DNA of 64,000 bases. It comes from Liolophura sinensis. Taxonomy: Eukaryota > Mollusca > Polyplacophora > Chitonida > Chitonidae. Each line of letters begins with the position of its first letter. Position 1 is the stretch's first letter. Below the pieces are notes generated by a model that saw only the letters and a list, made by a program, of their open reading frames with translations, was not told the DNA's origin and searched no databases. Location: NCBI RefSeq assembly GCF_032854445.1, contig NC_088304.1, forward strand, positions 26,177,704-26,241,703, written 5' to 3'. Positions 1 to 12,418 of this stretch are shown here, in pieces. The position numbers and the translations under genes were made by a program.

Positions 1-89
1 GGGTGTACTAGCCATACCTGGTAAATGAACGTTCTTACCCAAGTGCCACTCTCTTTGGATGTTCGAAGTGAGTTTCTGTTTAGAATAAT

Positions 90-260
90 TCCAGTCGGCC
101 CAAACATCCAAACTTTAGCCCGGTTGGGGCCCAAACGGTGCCCTAATTGCCCAAGTAGGGCCGAAGTGGAGCCCGAGGACAAATCTGCCTGGGGCCCAAA
201 CGGGCTGACCAGTTAGGGCCCCAAGCAGTAGCCCGTTTAGGGCCCAAACGGGCCCCACAG
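90..260. repeat. GC-rich patch of repeated gggcccaaacgg units with a palindrome
   Basis: The core ggcccaaacgg recurs at about 128, 191 and 241, with variants between. gcccgttt at 231-238 pairs with aaacgggc at 245-252 around a 6-base loop. It is strikingly GC-rich against its AT-rich surroundings. It may be an end of a DNA transposon or a degenerate satellite; no coding partner is visible. Confidence 0.5.
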
Positions 261-660
261 CTGAATGCTGGCTGGGTAGACTGACATACATCGTGCCAAT
301 AGTCAGCTTGTTGGTTCAATAGCACCATTAGCAGCTACTATAAAGTAACATCTTTTAGCCGCGTTAGATTTCGAGAGCTCCACCGCATCTCGCCTAGACC
401 TGTGTGAAATCGCACCACAGCTGACATACCGAGTCGAATTATTGCACTGAATGAGATGCATTCACTGTAACCTATACTCACATTGGTCTATGTCGCCTCC
501 CAATTTCCCTTGCCTCTTCTTAACATCGACTACATTCTATATCACGGTAGTGGCAGGTAAACATGAAGGCGGGCTTCAAACTTAGCGTTTACTCTTTTAA
601 AAGAAATTATCCGCAAATGGTTCGTCTGGGTAAACTGAACGTCCGGATGCCAACATTTGA

Positions 661-890
661 TATATTTATTTGATTGGTGTTTTACGCCGTACTCAAGAAT
701 ATTTCACTTACACGACGGCGATTAGTATGGTTGGAGGAAACCGAGCATATACCGGGAGAAACCCACGACCACCCGTTGACTGCTTAGAGACCGTCCCACG
801 TTAGTCATGAGACGAAGGCAGCAAGCGCACGGCTCGCAGCGACCGCATTGGTGAGACTCTCCTGGGTCATTGCGCCGTGCTGGCGTGCCA
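661..890 (-). mobile_element. tRNA-derived SINE (family 1), near full-length, minus orientation
   Basis: Starts with the tttatttgattggtgt tail and the complement of the conserved 3' domain, then the body (gggagaaacccacgacca), and ends near the tRNA-like head (gaccgcattggtgaga, cctgggtcattgcgcc). Family 1 has a tRNA-related head with A box tggctcagttggttagcgc and a B-box-like gagttcaagtccag, a body, and an (aaat)n tail. It is non-autonomous, so it depends on a LINE for movement. Confidence 0.85.
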
Positions 891-1639
891 TAGCCACCTT
901 GACCGATGCCAAAATGAAGATATGGTCGAAATTTCTCTTCGCTTACTAAGACATGGAGTAAGGCAATAAAAAATATGGATATTTGTAAACCAAACCATTT
1001 CTTAAAAAGCTGATAAACAAAGACTGATCAAGGGATAAAAATCCGAAAAACACTTCAAAAGAAGTGTTACTCCGTCAAAAGGAAACTTCAGGTTTGTCTA
1101 GGGCGTTGACAGAGACATTTCCTTATTATAGGGGAGTGAACCCAGTTGCAGAGTGGCTCAAATAATTACGCGATCCAGTAGGTTGTCTCCCCTTAATTAT
1201 GAGATTTGCTAGACTCTTAGACGGTGGTCATTTTGAATGTTTTCTGTACACCGAAGAGGAGAGGATGAGAGACATGGAATGAAAGGAATAGTTTGCCTAA
1301 CACATTTCTTACCATGGGTATAGTTTTTTTGTAAGTAAATATCGCCAGAGTGTCCAGAATCTCTAGCATTCGCCTCATAAGTGTTAGTAACATCGACAAC
1401 GCATGGATTTCAGGCGCTTCAGGTCGTGGGAACTTTTTATTTGCTACAATTAAAATTCATCTTCATACAAAATATATACATGTACATAACGACTTCAGTA
1501 TATACTGACAAATTTAATGTTTAGGATATGGAGATTCGAACAGGAAATAGTTATTCCTCATACAGCGCATGCTCAATTGTTCCTTTCGCTTGTCTTCGGT
1601 ATGCGTGATGGTGTTTATTACCTGGTTGTATGATTAAGA

Positions 1640-1795
1640 TGGCCTTGTTGAAGATTGGCACTAAAAAGAATCCAGAGCATTTCCGACTTGGAAGTCACGC
1701 TGTCTTGACAAGGCAATAATATATATTATGTATGTATGTACAAATATAATGACCTCTCGTCGCCATGTGACTGAAAACATTATATTGACACCGGG
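1640..1795 (+). mobile_element. Decayed SINE of family 2
   Basis: ctcgtcgccatgtgactgaa near 1755 matches ctcgtcgtcatatggctaaa of the copy ending near 5745, and the caaggcaataa segment before it matches the body of that copy. Truncated and diverged. Confidence 0.45.
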
Positions 1796-2035
1796 ACTAC
1801 CAGTTCTGTTTCCTTGCTCCAACCGCTCAGTGATGAGCGCCAAGCGATGGAACAACAAATGCCTTTGAAAAGTCCTTAGTGTGACCTGACCCATGTTTTA
1901 TCTCAGATTTTCCGACATCGACGTTCTAACCATTAATTAGTCCTCCGACGCGGTTCTAATATAAATTGAATGTAACTATAACAGTGGGGAAACAAGTAAA
2001 CAGTCGGGAAGTTTAGGATTGGTTGATTAGCCGAC

Positions 2036-2105
2036 TGATTGATTGATTGTCTGAGTGATGGTTAACTGACCTTTAATGTCGTACTGAAGAATATTTGTGC
2101 CATAC
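2036..2105 (-). mobile_element. Decayed family 1 SINE 3' end
   Basis: The order ttgattgattg...gtcgtactgaagaatattt matches the complement of the SINE tail with many differences. Confidence 0.35.
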
Positions 2106-3408
2106 ATAACATTCATTGTCATAGCTGTATGTGTTGGAAACCACCTATCTTTGGGAAGTAACTGACAAACATTCTGAAGTGAGAGGCACAGAGCTCCACA
2201 CAGGTCAGCGTATATGCAAGCTTGTGAAAGGCAAGCGCTCTCAAATGATCTATATCTAAGCCAAACTAAACGAGCATACGAACGCTCACGATCGAATGTT
2301 CATATTGGTATTGCAAGCCTTGGAGAACAGTGAAAATGGAGAATCTTAAAAATCGCGCGACATCGGTAATTTATAGAGGCTGCATGTGCCCGAGAGTTTT
2401 GGCAAAAATTTCATCCTCACTAGTCAAGTGAAATTTCCTATATTGAGCAAGAATAGCTCAAATTATTATTTTTCAGTTATTATTAGAATCATGTACATGC
2501 ACTGTTTATATTGTCATCATGATTTTAGAACGTTTGAAAAGTTATAATGGACCCGCTTTATAAATTTTATGAGCTTTATAACCAACTATGAACGATAACA
2601 CATGCACAAACAAAAGCTAATGAACAAATGGTTATAAAACAATAATGAGGATGGCACAACTCCTTAATGGGCATGTGCTCTCCACATCACTGCCACCACA
2701 AGCAAATTTGGCTCAGATTGCTTAAACAACGCAAAGGATACAGAGATCGTGGTGATTAGACAGGAACTCAGGTGTAAAGAAACAGAGAGTTTCAACCTTT
2801 ACTTCTAGAAGGTTTGAGGCATGTGTGCTCTCTTTATTTAAAGTAGTCCCTATGTACAAACTGATTCAAACGGACTCATAAAGCGAGTTTGTTGATGAAC
2901 AAACTGATTACATAGGTCCGTGCGAGGACAAGAATAATGACGCTAAGCCTAAACAAGCCCAAGTGTGTCTCACGGGCTGAAAGGTCAAACTTGTTCGGTG
3001 ATGGCAGTGACGAAACTGAGGATAGAGAGCGGCGCGTGCGCTGTTGTTGAGCTGAAATTTGCAGTTGTCAAAGCCTGCTTTGCGAGGAATTTGAAAGCGT
3101 TGCCGAAAAATGGGACAGGTGAGATCAAAAATAAAAAAACCCCAAGATTTGGAAATAAAGTGTCTACAGAGACAAATACCTTCTAACGCCTGATTGCAGG
3201 ACAAATAAAATACAAAAAGTGAGGCACAATGAAAGTCAACAACTTTAAATCATTAGATTTTCAAACATGTTATGCCATCGGCTTCATCATGTTATTATCA
3301 TTACCACATTCGGTCAGTTCAAAAGGAAGGTTATGTTCTTTCTTTCTTTGTCGTCATATTATCAATGGAACTGTGAAACGATTCCGGATTAATCCGTTAA
3401 AGTGGTGA

Positions 3409-3438
3409 TTTTTTTTTTGTTTTTTTTTTTTTTTTTTT
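3409..3438. repeat. Poly-T tract
   Basis: About 29 T with a single G interruption. No element joined to it is recognisable. Confidence 0.8.
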
Positions 3439-4199
3439 GGATCCAACGAATTTGCTTTTCGTTATGAGAAAATCAAGAAAACGCTTTGTTGAACGTATTC
3501 ATTGCTTAACTTATTGGCTGCTTTTTCTGAATACTTGACCCATCGAATGATTTAGTAATATTGATAACTGTGTTGGTAATATCTCTCTTATATTACGTAT
3601 CGATGATGATTTCTGTATAAACAATGATATGGAATATCTGACGTGAAATAAAATGACATTTATGAAATTTTTAGTGCTGCACACATGTAATCCCATCTGA
3701 AGAAAAAACTGATGGATCTATATCCCACTGTGTGTATTCCACCGGCTTTGGGGGCGGGGAAAGGGGGCATGCGGCTTTGTGAACCATGCAGTCTATTTGT
3801 AATGATATGTTTGTCTGACGATAGCAAGTGGTGGTCGAGTGGTTAATATGTCTCTCCTCCAATCGCTACTGGACACAAGGAATTGGTACAATGAACGGTT
3901 CGGACTGGGAATCACCAAGATTCCTCCGCTTCGATTTCCTTGGGGGCAAGTTCGTTGTTAGTCATATGCATTTCACCAATATGGCTTAGAAATTGAGCTC
4001 GCTATAGCTGTGAAAATAAGCCTGGTATAATAGACAAATGAAACACCACTTGAACACATAAATATGCCTGCTATGTGAAACTTCTAATCTATTTGTGGAA
4101 ATGTTAACCGCATATTCTGTGAACGTAAGTTCACCTTGGCGGATGTATAACTGTCAGACCATGCGTTCCGCTACAGGGTTTTGCAAAAGTATCATCTGA

Positions 4200-4395
4200 T
4201 CCGCCCATCAATGAGGTTGCAGGTTCGAATCCACCACTCGCCACTGGTTCGAGTTCGACTTTAAGTCAGGGTATTACTGTAGAAGGGCGGTGATGCAAGG
4301 CAGGCCCCTCGATTAAACTGGTGGTTCTTGTACAGGTGAAAACTCTTGAGCAAGGTATTTAAACTCGAAAGTAGAGAAACAAGTGACGAAATAAA
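4200..4395 (+). mobile_element. tRNA-like SINE fragment (family 3)
   Basis: An exact Pol III B-box match (ggttcgaatcc at 4222-4232) is followed by ggttcgagttcgactttaag and agggcggtg, also found in the duplicated unit at 25.7-26.3 kb. The A box is poor. Confidence 0.45.
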
Positions 4396-5424
4396 CCACG
4401 ATTGTGTCTAAAATTTGCATCGTCTTGACAGCTATATAGCGGTCATTACCGTTGTGTGCAATGAACAATGCAACGAACTTACAAAGTTGCGTTTCCTCTT
4501 ATACATTGACTTCACGTTGCATACTATATCACAGTGATTTGCTTTAGAATAATACAATTTACTGATAAAGCTGTGTTAGTGCCACGTTTCCAGCTATACA
4601 CCGTTGATTACAGCGACAAAATGCTTATAGCCAACGTTCTATTAATAAGACGAAAAAAATATATTTAAATATATTCTGACATACAACTCCTAATACGCCA
4701 GGCAGTCAAGGGATCAAGACCACCGGATTGCTTTGAAATTCGATTTTGTTCCGTTTTTTGGAATCCACGATAAAAGAAGTGATTTGTCTCACAGGCATAT
4801 TAATCGTGTCCTCCGCATCCTGCAGCATCTATCAGAACTTCCACTTTTAATAACTTCATTTTTTTCGACATGAAACATAACTGAAGTAAGTCTCCTCGAT
4901 CAATGAAGCCGCCATTCCTAACGTGACAACCAATACTAATTATGTTTTTTTAGCATCTGTTTTCTGTCTTAAATCCGTCCCATTTCCTGGCACAATAGCC
5001 TGGGTATGAACCAGAACCGACTAGCACGAAGACTGCACCAATATTATTGTTAACCTGGAGTTATATCAAAACCTGAAGCCATGTTTTTCTAACGGTACTT
5101 TTTTCTACTTCTGCTAGCCGTTGATTAATGTTCATACAAAGGATTTTGCCGGATCGCTGGGGCCGGATACGATACAGCTGTACTCCTGGGTCAGCTTCCG
5201 AGATTATCAGAGTGGGGAGAGGGGAGAGGGTATCGACAAACGGGTAGGGACAGGTGGGGCGTAATATTCCTGGTCACAGAATTACATGAAATTTTAATCG
5301 TTATTAAAAAATAGCAAACAAGCATCGAACTGTTGTGTATATGTTTACCTTTAAATTACAAGGCTATATGGAACCTGTCTATGCTACAAGCTAGCTGTGC
5401 ATAGCTGTATGTGCACAATGATAA

Positions 5425-5745
5425 CTACAGTTAATCGGGAGATCTGGGATCAAAACCGGGTCGGGTCACACCAAAGACTTTTATTTACAAAAACGGTACT
5501 TGCTGATGCCTCGCTTCGCGCTCAGAGGTTAGAGCAAGCAAAAATGACTGGTTGGCCTGCTGTAATTATAATGTGGCTGGGTGGAGTGTCATGTGCGGTG
5601 TCTTCGGCATGATTCCTCGGTGGCGGCAGCACTTTGGCGACTTGGACTAGCAATAAGGAGACACAGTATATACACATACACACACACACCGAATGACTCC
5701 TCGTCGTCATATGGCTAAAGTTTTAAGCACGACGTAATAAAACTA
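5425..5745 (+). mobile_element. SINE of family 2, near full-length
   Basis: The head has ggtcgggtcacaccaaagac; the body has gtgtcatgtgcggtgtcttc and caataaggagacaca; the 3' end is ctcgtcgtcatatggct followed by aagcacgacg. Other copies lie at 34461-34805, 34880-35146 (inverted) and 45118-45405. Family 2 differs from family 1 in its 3' end. A short (ca)n tract lies inside it near 5675. Confidence 0.65.
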
Positions 5746-5989
5746 GCATACATAGCTACAATTATAACAACACTGGTAAGAAGCCGAAATTATCTTAGTT
5801 GTATGGTTCACCACTCCGAACCACTGGCACACAAGGTGGGAGTTCACATTGCGTTCTTGGAAAAGGGATATCAGATTCTCCCTGACATATTGTGGCAGGA
5901 ATTTTAGTGCCAATACGCTGCTGATGATGCCGACTGCGTAGTCTTACGTTCGTTGAAAAGCGCTTGCCTCTCAGTCCGGAGGTATGGGC

Positions 5990-6250
5990 TGTATGTTCAT
6001 TGTGTTAAATTAGACCGCCACACTGGGTATATGAACAGTTGCAATCAAAACGTAACACTTGAGATACACGTTTTATTGTTGACAGCTTATATACTAACAT
6101 TGTACATGATTTGAATACTGATTTTTATTCATTCGCCTAGAACATCTTAGCTCTTTGGTGGTTTGTGTTAAACTTTGTTTTGGGAATCGGTCATGCGATT
6201 ATTGACCTGGAACGTTCATCTTTGTTGATTGTCTGTTTCAACGTATAATA
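5990..6250 (+). repeat. Dispersed repeat R1, copy 1 (internally deleted)
   Basis: Shares gaccgccacactggg, atgaacagttgcaatcaa, gagatacacgtttt and, further on, cgattattgacctggaacgt with the copies at 40.2 kb (+) and 53.3 kb (-). About 90 bases present in the other two are missing here. Confidence 0.65.
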
Positions 6251-6559
6251 TTGAGGCACCGCTGATTAATAAAATTGGCCGGTTATATTGGCCAATGACA
6301 CATGTCGCTCTTTTGATTTGATTCGTAATCCTGTTTTTTGGTTTTTGATTGATTTTTTTCGTTTTCCTTTGGTAGTAAACAAAAATAAATACCAAAGAGC
6401 ACAGTGCAAAAAAAAAAGAAAACAAGACAAAAAAAAAGAGGAACAATAATAATTAAATATTAGACCACTGACGACTAACGTATTGTTATTGTCATGACAA
6501 TAGTTTTATCTAATTCTGCTTAGAGTGTGAGAATAAAATCCTATCTTTATGAGGTACAT

Positions 6560-6670
6560 TGACAAATTTTCAGATTTCTCTGGTTATGTGTGACTGTGCC
6601 AACGATCACATAGTCGTCGCTGCTCTGGTTTTACTCTATATGCTGAAGTCTTTTATGTTGGTTACACTTC
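6560..6670 (+). repeat. Dispersed repeat R2, copy 1
   Basis: The core tgccaacgatcacatagtcg followed by tcgctgctctggttttactc recurs at 52600-52690 and, weaker, at 44110-44175. One frame stays open and similar between copies (HIVVAALVLLY here, HSVVTALVLLA there). Confidence 0.55.
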
Positions 6671-8750
6671 ATCCATGCACTTGTACTAGACTTATGGTAT
6701 TCAAATTTGCGCCCCACGAAACATTTATCAATATGACATCTGTATCTGCGTGTAGAAGGTAATTTTGTTTGGTTGTGTGTTCCAAACGAGGCGAGCAGGG
6801 GACCAGTGTTCACTTCGTAGCGGTGACTCTTGTTTAACGAGCCGTTACTGGGTTCCTCAGACCACCAGACGCCATGGTCTGTCTGATCACCTCCATGTTA
6901 TAATGAACGTCACGCTTGATGACCAGTGGAAACGAACATCGCTTAATTACGTTCTCTACACGACCTTCTCCAGCTGTTCTGATACATACGTAAAAGGGTA
7001 TGTATCTCTTGAGTCATTAGAGTAAGGATTTTAACCACTGAGGCATGAAGATCCACTTAGGCTGCGACTTGAGTGTATTTTTGTTCCAAATACAGTCAAT
7101 AAACTGGCCATGTTGAAGCACATTTGTGGCTGTAGCTATGCCCCATCGACAAACATCTGCACTTTTATTCGTTCGTCTCAATTTAGTCTTAACTTTTGAA
7201 GATTTTTTTTGGTAAACCCTTAGAAGCAAGTGCATCCGGCGATTGCTGTAAGCGGGTGTATGTGTTAATGCGGTGTGTTTTTGGTGGTGAGGAAATCGCT
7301 GTCGATCCTATACCCTCATTAATGACCCCTTATGTACGTGCTAGGCGTAATGGCGTATAAGGCGGCTCTCGAATTTTCCGAACCATTGCAAACCCGTGAC
7401 GGTTGAGTTGTCTCTCATCTGAACGAGAAGTACTGAAGCAGACAGAGTCACTCTTGACAGCAGATTCATTTTACAGTTTATGGCAAATCAAATCACGGAT
7501 GGTAACTAACAGGGCAATAAAGGATTGCGCATGCGTTAGACTGTTCGTGACGCATCGATGAAACTGCCACCGTGACACTGAACAGTGGTACCGAAGACAT
7601 CATTAGCCCTTGTCTAAATTTCTTCAATGATTTCTAATTAATTATTACTATGAAAAACTATGTCGAATAGTAATGCAAGGAACGGATGTCTGGAGACACA
7701 AAATCCATTCCTACTTCAATTTAAGGGCTGCAGTCATAAGGGATATTATCTATATATTCGTTTTTTTTTTTTTTTACCGATGGATAATCAAGCGCGTGTG
7801 ATGCGCATGTGTAAACAGGAAATATCAGGTGTCGTAAAATTAGTACTCAAACTGAATATGTCAATGGAATTTAACGATTTCCTTATATGCTCGCACGTAC
7901 CCCAACAACAGGGCGAGGTACATGCAGGGTTGTATTATTGGTCTTTGAAGACAAATGTCAAAAATCAAAATTAAAGTGAAAAGAAGTACGCTTTAATCCG
8001 TATAAGAACTGAGATGACATTATTGTCTGAAGGAGCTAACCAATGTACCACGTGGGTGTCTATAATGGTATTATAATTTTAACCAGTCATGTAGTTCTTA
8101 AAGGTTTTACAACGACATGTCACAACCGCTGCGTATGAGTGGATGCATGTCTAAAATGACCCCATGAGAGTGTTGTTGGCATAGATACAAGTGCTCTACT
8201 TGGGATTTATTTCAGTGGACCAGTCAAAGCATTGAATCAGATTAAATCCATGAACTCTAGATAATATTCTGTTCGGGTGAGAAAAACGCTGAAGCGTAAA
8301 ACTGACATACAATACAGTTTCAACAGTCTTCACGAGTTAACTCCCTTCTCTTGGTAAGATTCTTAGTATGACCACCCTGAGTCCAAAGCTTTGCATTATG
8401 AACCTAAAGGTGTACAAAAGATACCACATACTTAACCCGCTGTAAATGGTCATGATTACCAATAAATAACATCCTATCAATCTCGCAGCAAAATTGTTAT
8501 CTGCATTTGCTACGGTATGATATGGAACTTTGCAAATAAAGGTTAGCAAACGACGAAGAAATTTGCCTACTATGCGAGCATCTCTCGAAGCGTGATAGTC
8601 GCTAGAGCGGCAATAAATTGCAGACGTCTTTTCCTTTTGTTTCAATGAAAGATGATTTTTATTGGTAAAGATTTCAGTGTAGATCCCTATTGTGGTGATC
8701 AGCTATAACTGAATCATGCCGGGCCGCCAGCGACAAATACATTCACGTAT

Positions 8751-9278
8751 TTATACCACTCAGCTTTCACAACGCAAGGATATGAGAACCTCAGAGCGGG
8801 CGGTACGGCATCCTGAATCTTTTCACTCGTTTTATCATATACCACATTCAGCCTTCACAACGCAAGGATTTGAGAACCTCAGAGCAAGCGGTACGGCATC
8901 CTGAATCTTTTCACTCGTTTTATCATATACCACATTCAGCCTTCACAACGTAAGGATATGAGAACCTCAGAGCGGGCGGTACGGCATCCTGAATCTTTTC
9001 ATCCGTTTTATCATATACCACATTCAGCCTTCATAACGTAAGGATATGAGAACCCCAGAGCGGGCGGTACGGCATCCTGAATCTTTTCATCCGTTTTATC
9101 ATATACCACATTCAGCCTTCACAACGCAAGGATATGAGAACCTCAGAGCGGGCGGTACGGCGTCCCGAATCTTTTCACCCGTTTTATCATATACCACATT
9201 CAGCCTTCACAACGCAAGGATACGAGAACCTCAGAGCGGGCGGTACGGCGTCCCGAATCTTTTCACTCGTTTTATCAT
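8751..9278. repeat. 88-bp minisatellite, six copies
   Basis: The marker cggtacggc falls at 8801, 8889, 8977, 9065, 9153 and 9241, exactly 88 bases apart. Copies differ by a few substitutions, such as gcatcctga versus gcgtcccga in the last two. 88 is not a multiple of three, so the frames crossing it are by-products. No gene is implied. Confidence 0.95.
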
Positions 9279-10148
9279 TCAGCTTATTTAGTATAATACG
9301 CAACACTTTATTATGTTGTGCATCTAATGAAAAGATGTGTTTATGGTTCTGAAGCCTGCAGGCAGTGACAAACATTGTTTTTACTAATCAGTGCATGTCA
9401 TAAACAGAAAGGACTGATAAGGCAGACTGATTGTGAGCACCTCATTTCACCGGTTAACCTATATGTATTTGTATGTGTCACGAGACATCAATGATCATCA
9501 TAACGACTTCATTAATTTGATAAAACTCACTTTGCTCTGTGCCTGTGTTTTGTCCGGTTGAATATATAAGGTAATCTACATGTATATCCAATAAGTTTTT
9601 TCCACTTGTGTTTACACACTTTGTTGGCTCTTTCGAAGGTGGCGTTGTTCTGTTTACTGATAAGATTGTTCGTAACTTTTGTCTCGGTAAACCGCTGGCT
9701 GGGAGATTTAAAGGTTTGCTACTCGCTTGTACTGAGGGTTGACGTGCACTTGCTTGGAAACATCAGGCACATATCCACTTTCGATGTGACATTTTAAGAC
9801 GTCATGGCGACTGAAACAATACAAAAAAAAACTGGTAGAAAAGATGTACGAATATTTTAACAAGCCATTTGCCTGGAAGGCTGAGCTGCGAATTGTTTAG
9901 GACAGTGGGCTATAGTACTTGCTTATAACCAAGAAATAATGGCCCGGGCGTGCGCGTCGCCCTTAATGCATTTGGATGCATATATACATACTTACATATA
10001 TTTGTTTCGACTGTGGGAGTATACTCCAGTAAGTATATTTGAATCTTGGCGAGCTGTCTGTGTTTACCAAACTTGGCACCATATTAATAACTAATGTCTT
10101 AAATGCACAAAGAAAACAATGTGGATGGCTATAGATGGAATAACTAAA

Positions 10149-10151
<3 letters not shown>

Positions 10152-10233
<82 letters not shown>
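10152..10233. repeat. (TA)n microsatellite
   Basis: An uninterrupted TA run of about 82 bases. It is expected to be length-polymorphic and self-pairing. Confidence 0.97.
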
Positions 10234-10235
<2 letters not shown>

Positions 10236-11976
10236 TTGCTATAGTTTATAGTTTAATATTTTCGAATCCCTGATTATTAAACACCTTGTTGAAAACATAT
10301 TGAAAACGTAAATTTATGCTCTCTACTGCCACACCCTACGCCAGAGTTGTCAGAAACTGTATCACCTGTGAATCACCCCGCTCTCATCAAGAATGCAGCG
10401 AACGTCGCTCTTCCACATTTTCTACCTGAGACGCCTTTGTTGCGTTTTTCAATTATATTGAGCCACCTGTACTGCGGGCCTTCGCCGGTCTCATGGAAGG
10501 AATAATGTATCACCCCAGCTGCACGGTTTCTCTGCTTTAATTTAGGGTTGTTGAGTGAAAGGAGTCAGTTGATGGGCTAGTATCGAGTCGTATTCCTGTC
10601 GGATTCGCTCCTGTATCAGCCATTTTCCCTCGGTCTCTCTTTCTCTCTCTCCCTGATCGCTATGCATAGTCATGCCGTGTTCTAAACAGAGTCACGTGCA
10701 GGCGCCATCAATCATATTTCATATGCTGTTTGGCAGTTGCAGTACAACACGTGGTTTTGCAGACCAATATCTCATCATCGATTGATCCGTCCGTCCAAGC
10801 TGTCCGTACATCAACGTGGCACGTGGTAAAGTTTGCCGTAAGATCTCTAGCTGCGTTCCGAACGTAATCGCGTGTACGGTTCCCCTTGAAGCGGTACAAG
10901 ACTTTCCTGCATTACTTATAATCTATGCGAATTGTCACGCAGGAGCTGTCGGACGCAATCAGTCGTTCAATCAGCCACACATCGTTCGGTTCGCCATATT
11001 AGAGACTCGTGCTGGTTCTATACCTACAAAGACCACTCAAGCCCATGGGTGGATAGGACAACTTTATGCTGCTACATATACCGCTATTAAGCGGCCCGGG
11101 ATAGCTGGCTACAGGCGGTATACGAGGGGTTTTCCGACTCGGATCGACATGTTGATGACGGCTTGCTACTGGTTCTCTTTCCACAGCTCTGTATAACAGT
11201 TGGTCAGAGCGCCTGGCCGATTCCGAGCCTTCCCAACCCCACAGCGTTCAGTGCACAGCCTCGTCTAACTCACTCCTTCGCTTAATTCGCTTAACCACCC
11301 CCACCCACCCTCCCACCCCTCCCCTACGACGCCGTAATTTAGTACACAAGTCGATACTCTAGGGTCGGATTGTGTTTACGCAAAGTCAATTAGGAAGTCG
11401 GTCAGGAAAACATCTTCATTCCTGAAGGGAACTTGTCGGGCTAACAGGTGACAGCTTGCTGCCAACACGAAAGCATCGGCGAAACATGAGGTACAACACA
11501 AACAAATAGACAGAATTCTCAACGGACATGTCCTGCAAGGGCTAATTTTTTATTCTTGATATGAATGTGTCCCAGTGAAAAGGGAAAACGGACAGATCGT
11601 TGTTGTAGAACGAAGGAAGACTCTTAATTGAGACCACGCCATCCATCCGTAACGAAGCGGCTAAGAGGCCTTCAAGGTTGCTTTAATCTGGTGTGGCCAA
11701 TTCAGCGATAAGATCCTCTGGTGGTAGTGAGGCTGTTGATCCCATTGAGTGAGAGCTGAGGGGTGGCTGTGCAAGCACAGAGCGGCTCAGCAGGCGAGTA
11801 CCCACGTAGACTATAAACCGGGATATCCACCTACGACTTGAACCGTTACACAACGCTTTGGCAGAGCAGAGCAAAACACTGTGGCATGGACATTGACATT
11901 ACGATTATGAAAATAGACCGGATTTAGGTTTCTAAGTACAGACCGACTACCCACGACGTGGTGCGGGGACTTCACC

Positions 11977-12418
11977 ATGAACATCCGAGGTTTAAGTGTT
12001 TTTCGGAGTTTGGATATGTTCTCAGCGGTATCCGGGATATTCAGGAGGTCCACAGACTCCGGAATTCCGGCTTTGGCTGTGCTTTGGGCCTTTCTTTCCA
12101 CGACTGTTTCCCTCGCTTGCAGCTACAGCTTCATCCATCCTTTCTGGCTACTTCATCCGGATTATATTCATTCCTTTGGCGTGTATAACTACTGTTACAA
12201 TCACCCGAAACTTTACCGGCAAATCTGTGATACGTTCGGTGGTTATTTCAGCTTTTCGAACCTCCCGTCCCAGGCGTGGCAGGCAGCCTGTGTCCTGTAC
12301 GGTAGCGGCTGCTCCCTGATGTTTGTCAGTACACTGTGTGCCTGTTTGTGCCTATGTCTGTCGCGACCCTGTGATCAGAGATTAGCTGTCATCGGCGGGG
12401 GACTGCAAATAACGGCAG
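11977..12418 (+). CDS. Gene A exon 1: LHFPL-like tetraspan membrane protein, N-terminal part
   Basis: First coding exon of a two-exon gene (11977-12418 joined to 24102-24325, 221 codons; LHFPL proteins are usually about 200-250). The exon gives residues 1-147 plus one base. Seen: hydrophobic segments at about 32-53 (VLWAFLS at 35-41, PFW at 55-57) and 103-127 (AWQAACVLYG at 100-109, then a Cys-rich stretch), with an extracellular loop between them carrying C73 and C84. This is the family layout: TM1, cysteine-bearing loop 1, TM2. The ATG lies in a good context (ACCATGA) and is the first after an in-frame TAG at 11914; Met14 is an alternative start. The donor is GCAG/GTAAGA at 12418/12419. Known family members are small four-TM accessory proteins, some of them partners of ion channels or receptors (LHFPL5 in hair-cell mechanotransduction, LHFPL4 with GABA-A receptors). 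The role of this protein is not known. Upstream noncoding exons cannot be excluded. Confidence 0.86.

Larger units (their letters stand above)
1..11976. other. Gene-free stretch upstream of gene A
   Basis: I see no supportable gene. Apart from the repeats listed separately, this is AT-rich single-copy-looking sequence. A richer stretch in G+C and CG dinucleotides at about 10700-11330 precedes gene A by 0.6-1.3 kb. It could be promoter or 5' UTR, and it carries an unrecognised 126-codon frame (10816-11196, +). I cannot place a TATA box or cap site. Confidence 0.5.

Noticed and set aside
8751-9278. CRISPR-like array
   Set aside because: The whole 88-bp unit repeats, with no unique spacers between conserved repeats, and the DNA is eukaryotic.
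11996-12319. 107-codon plus frame overlapping gene A exon 1
   Set aside because: It is the wrong frame of exon 1; the LHFPL motifs and the splice phase fit only the frame starting at 11977.
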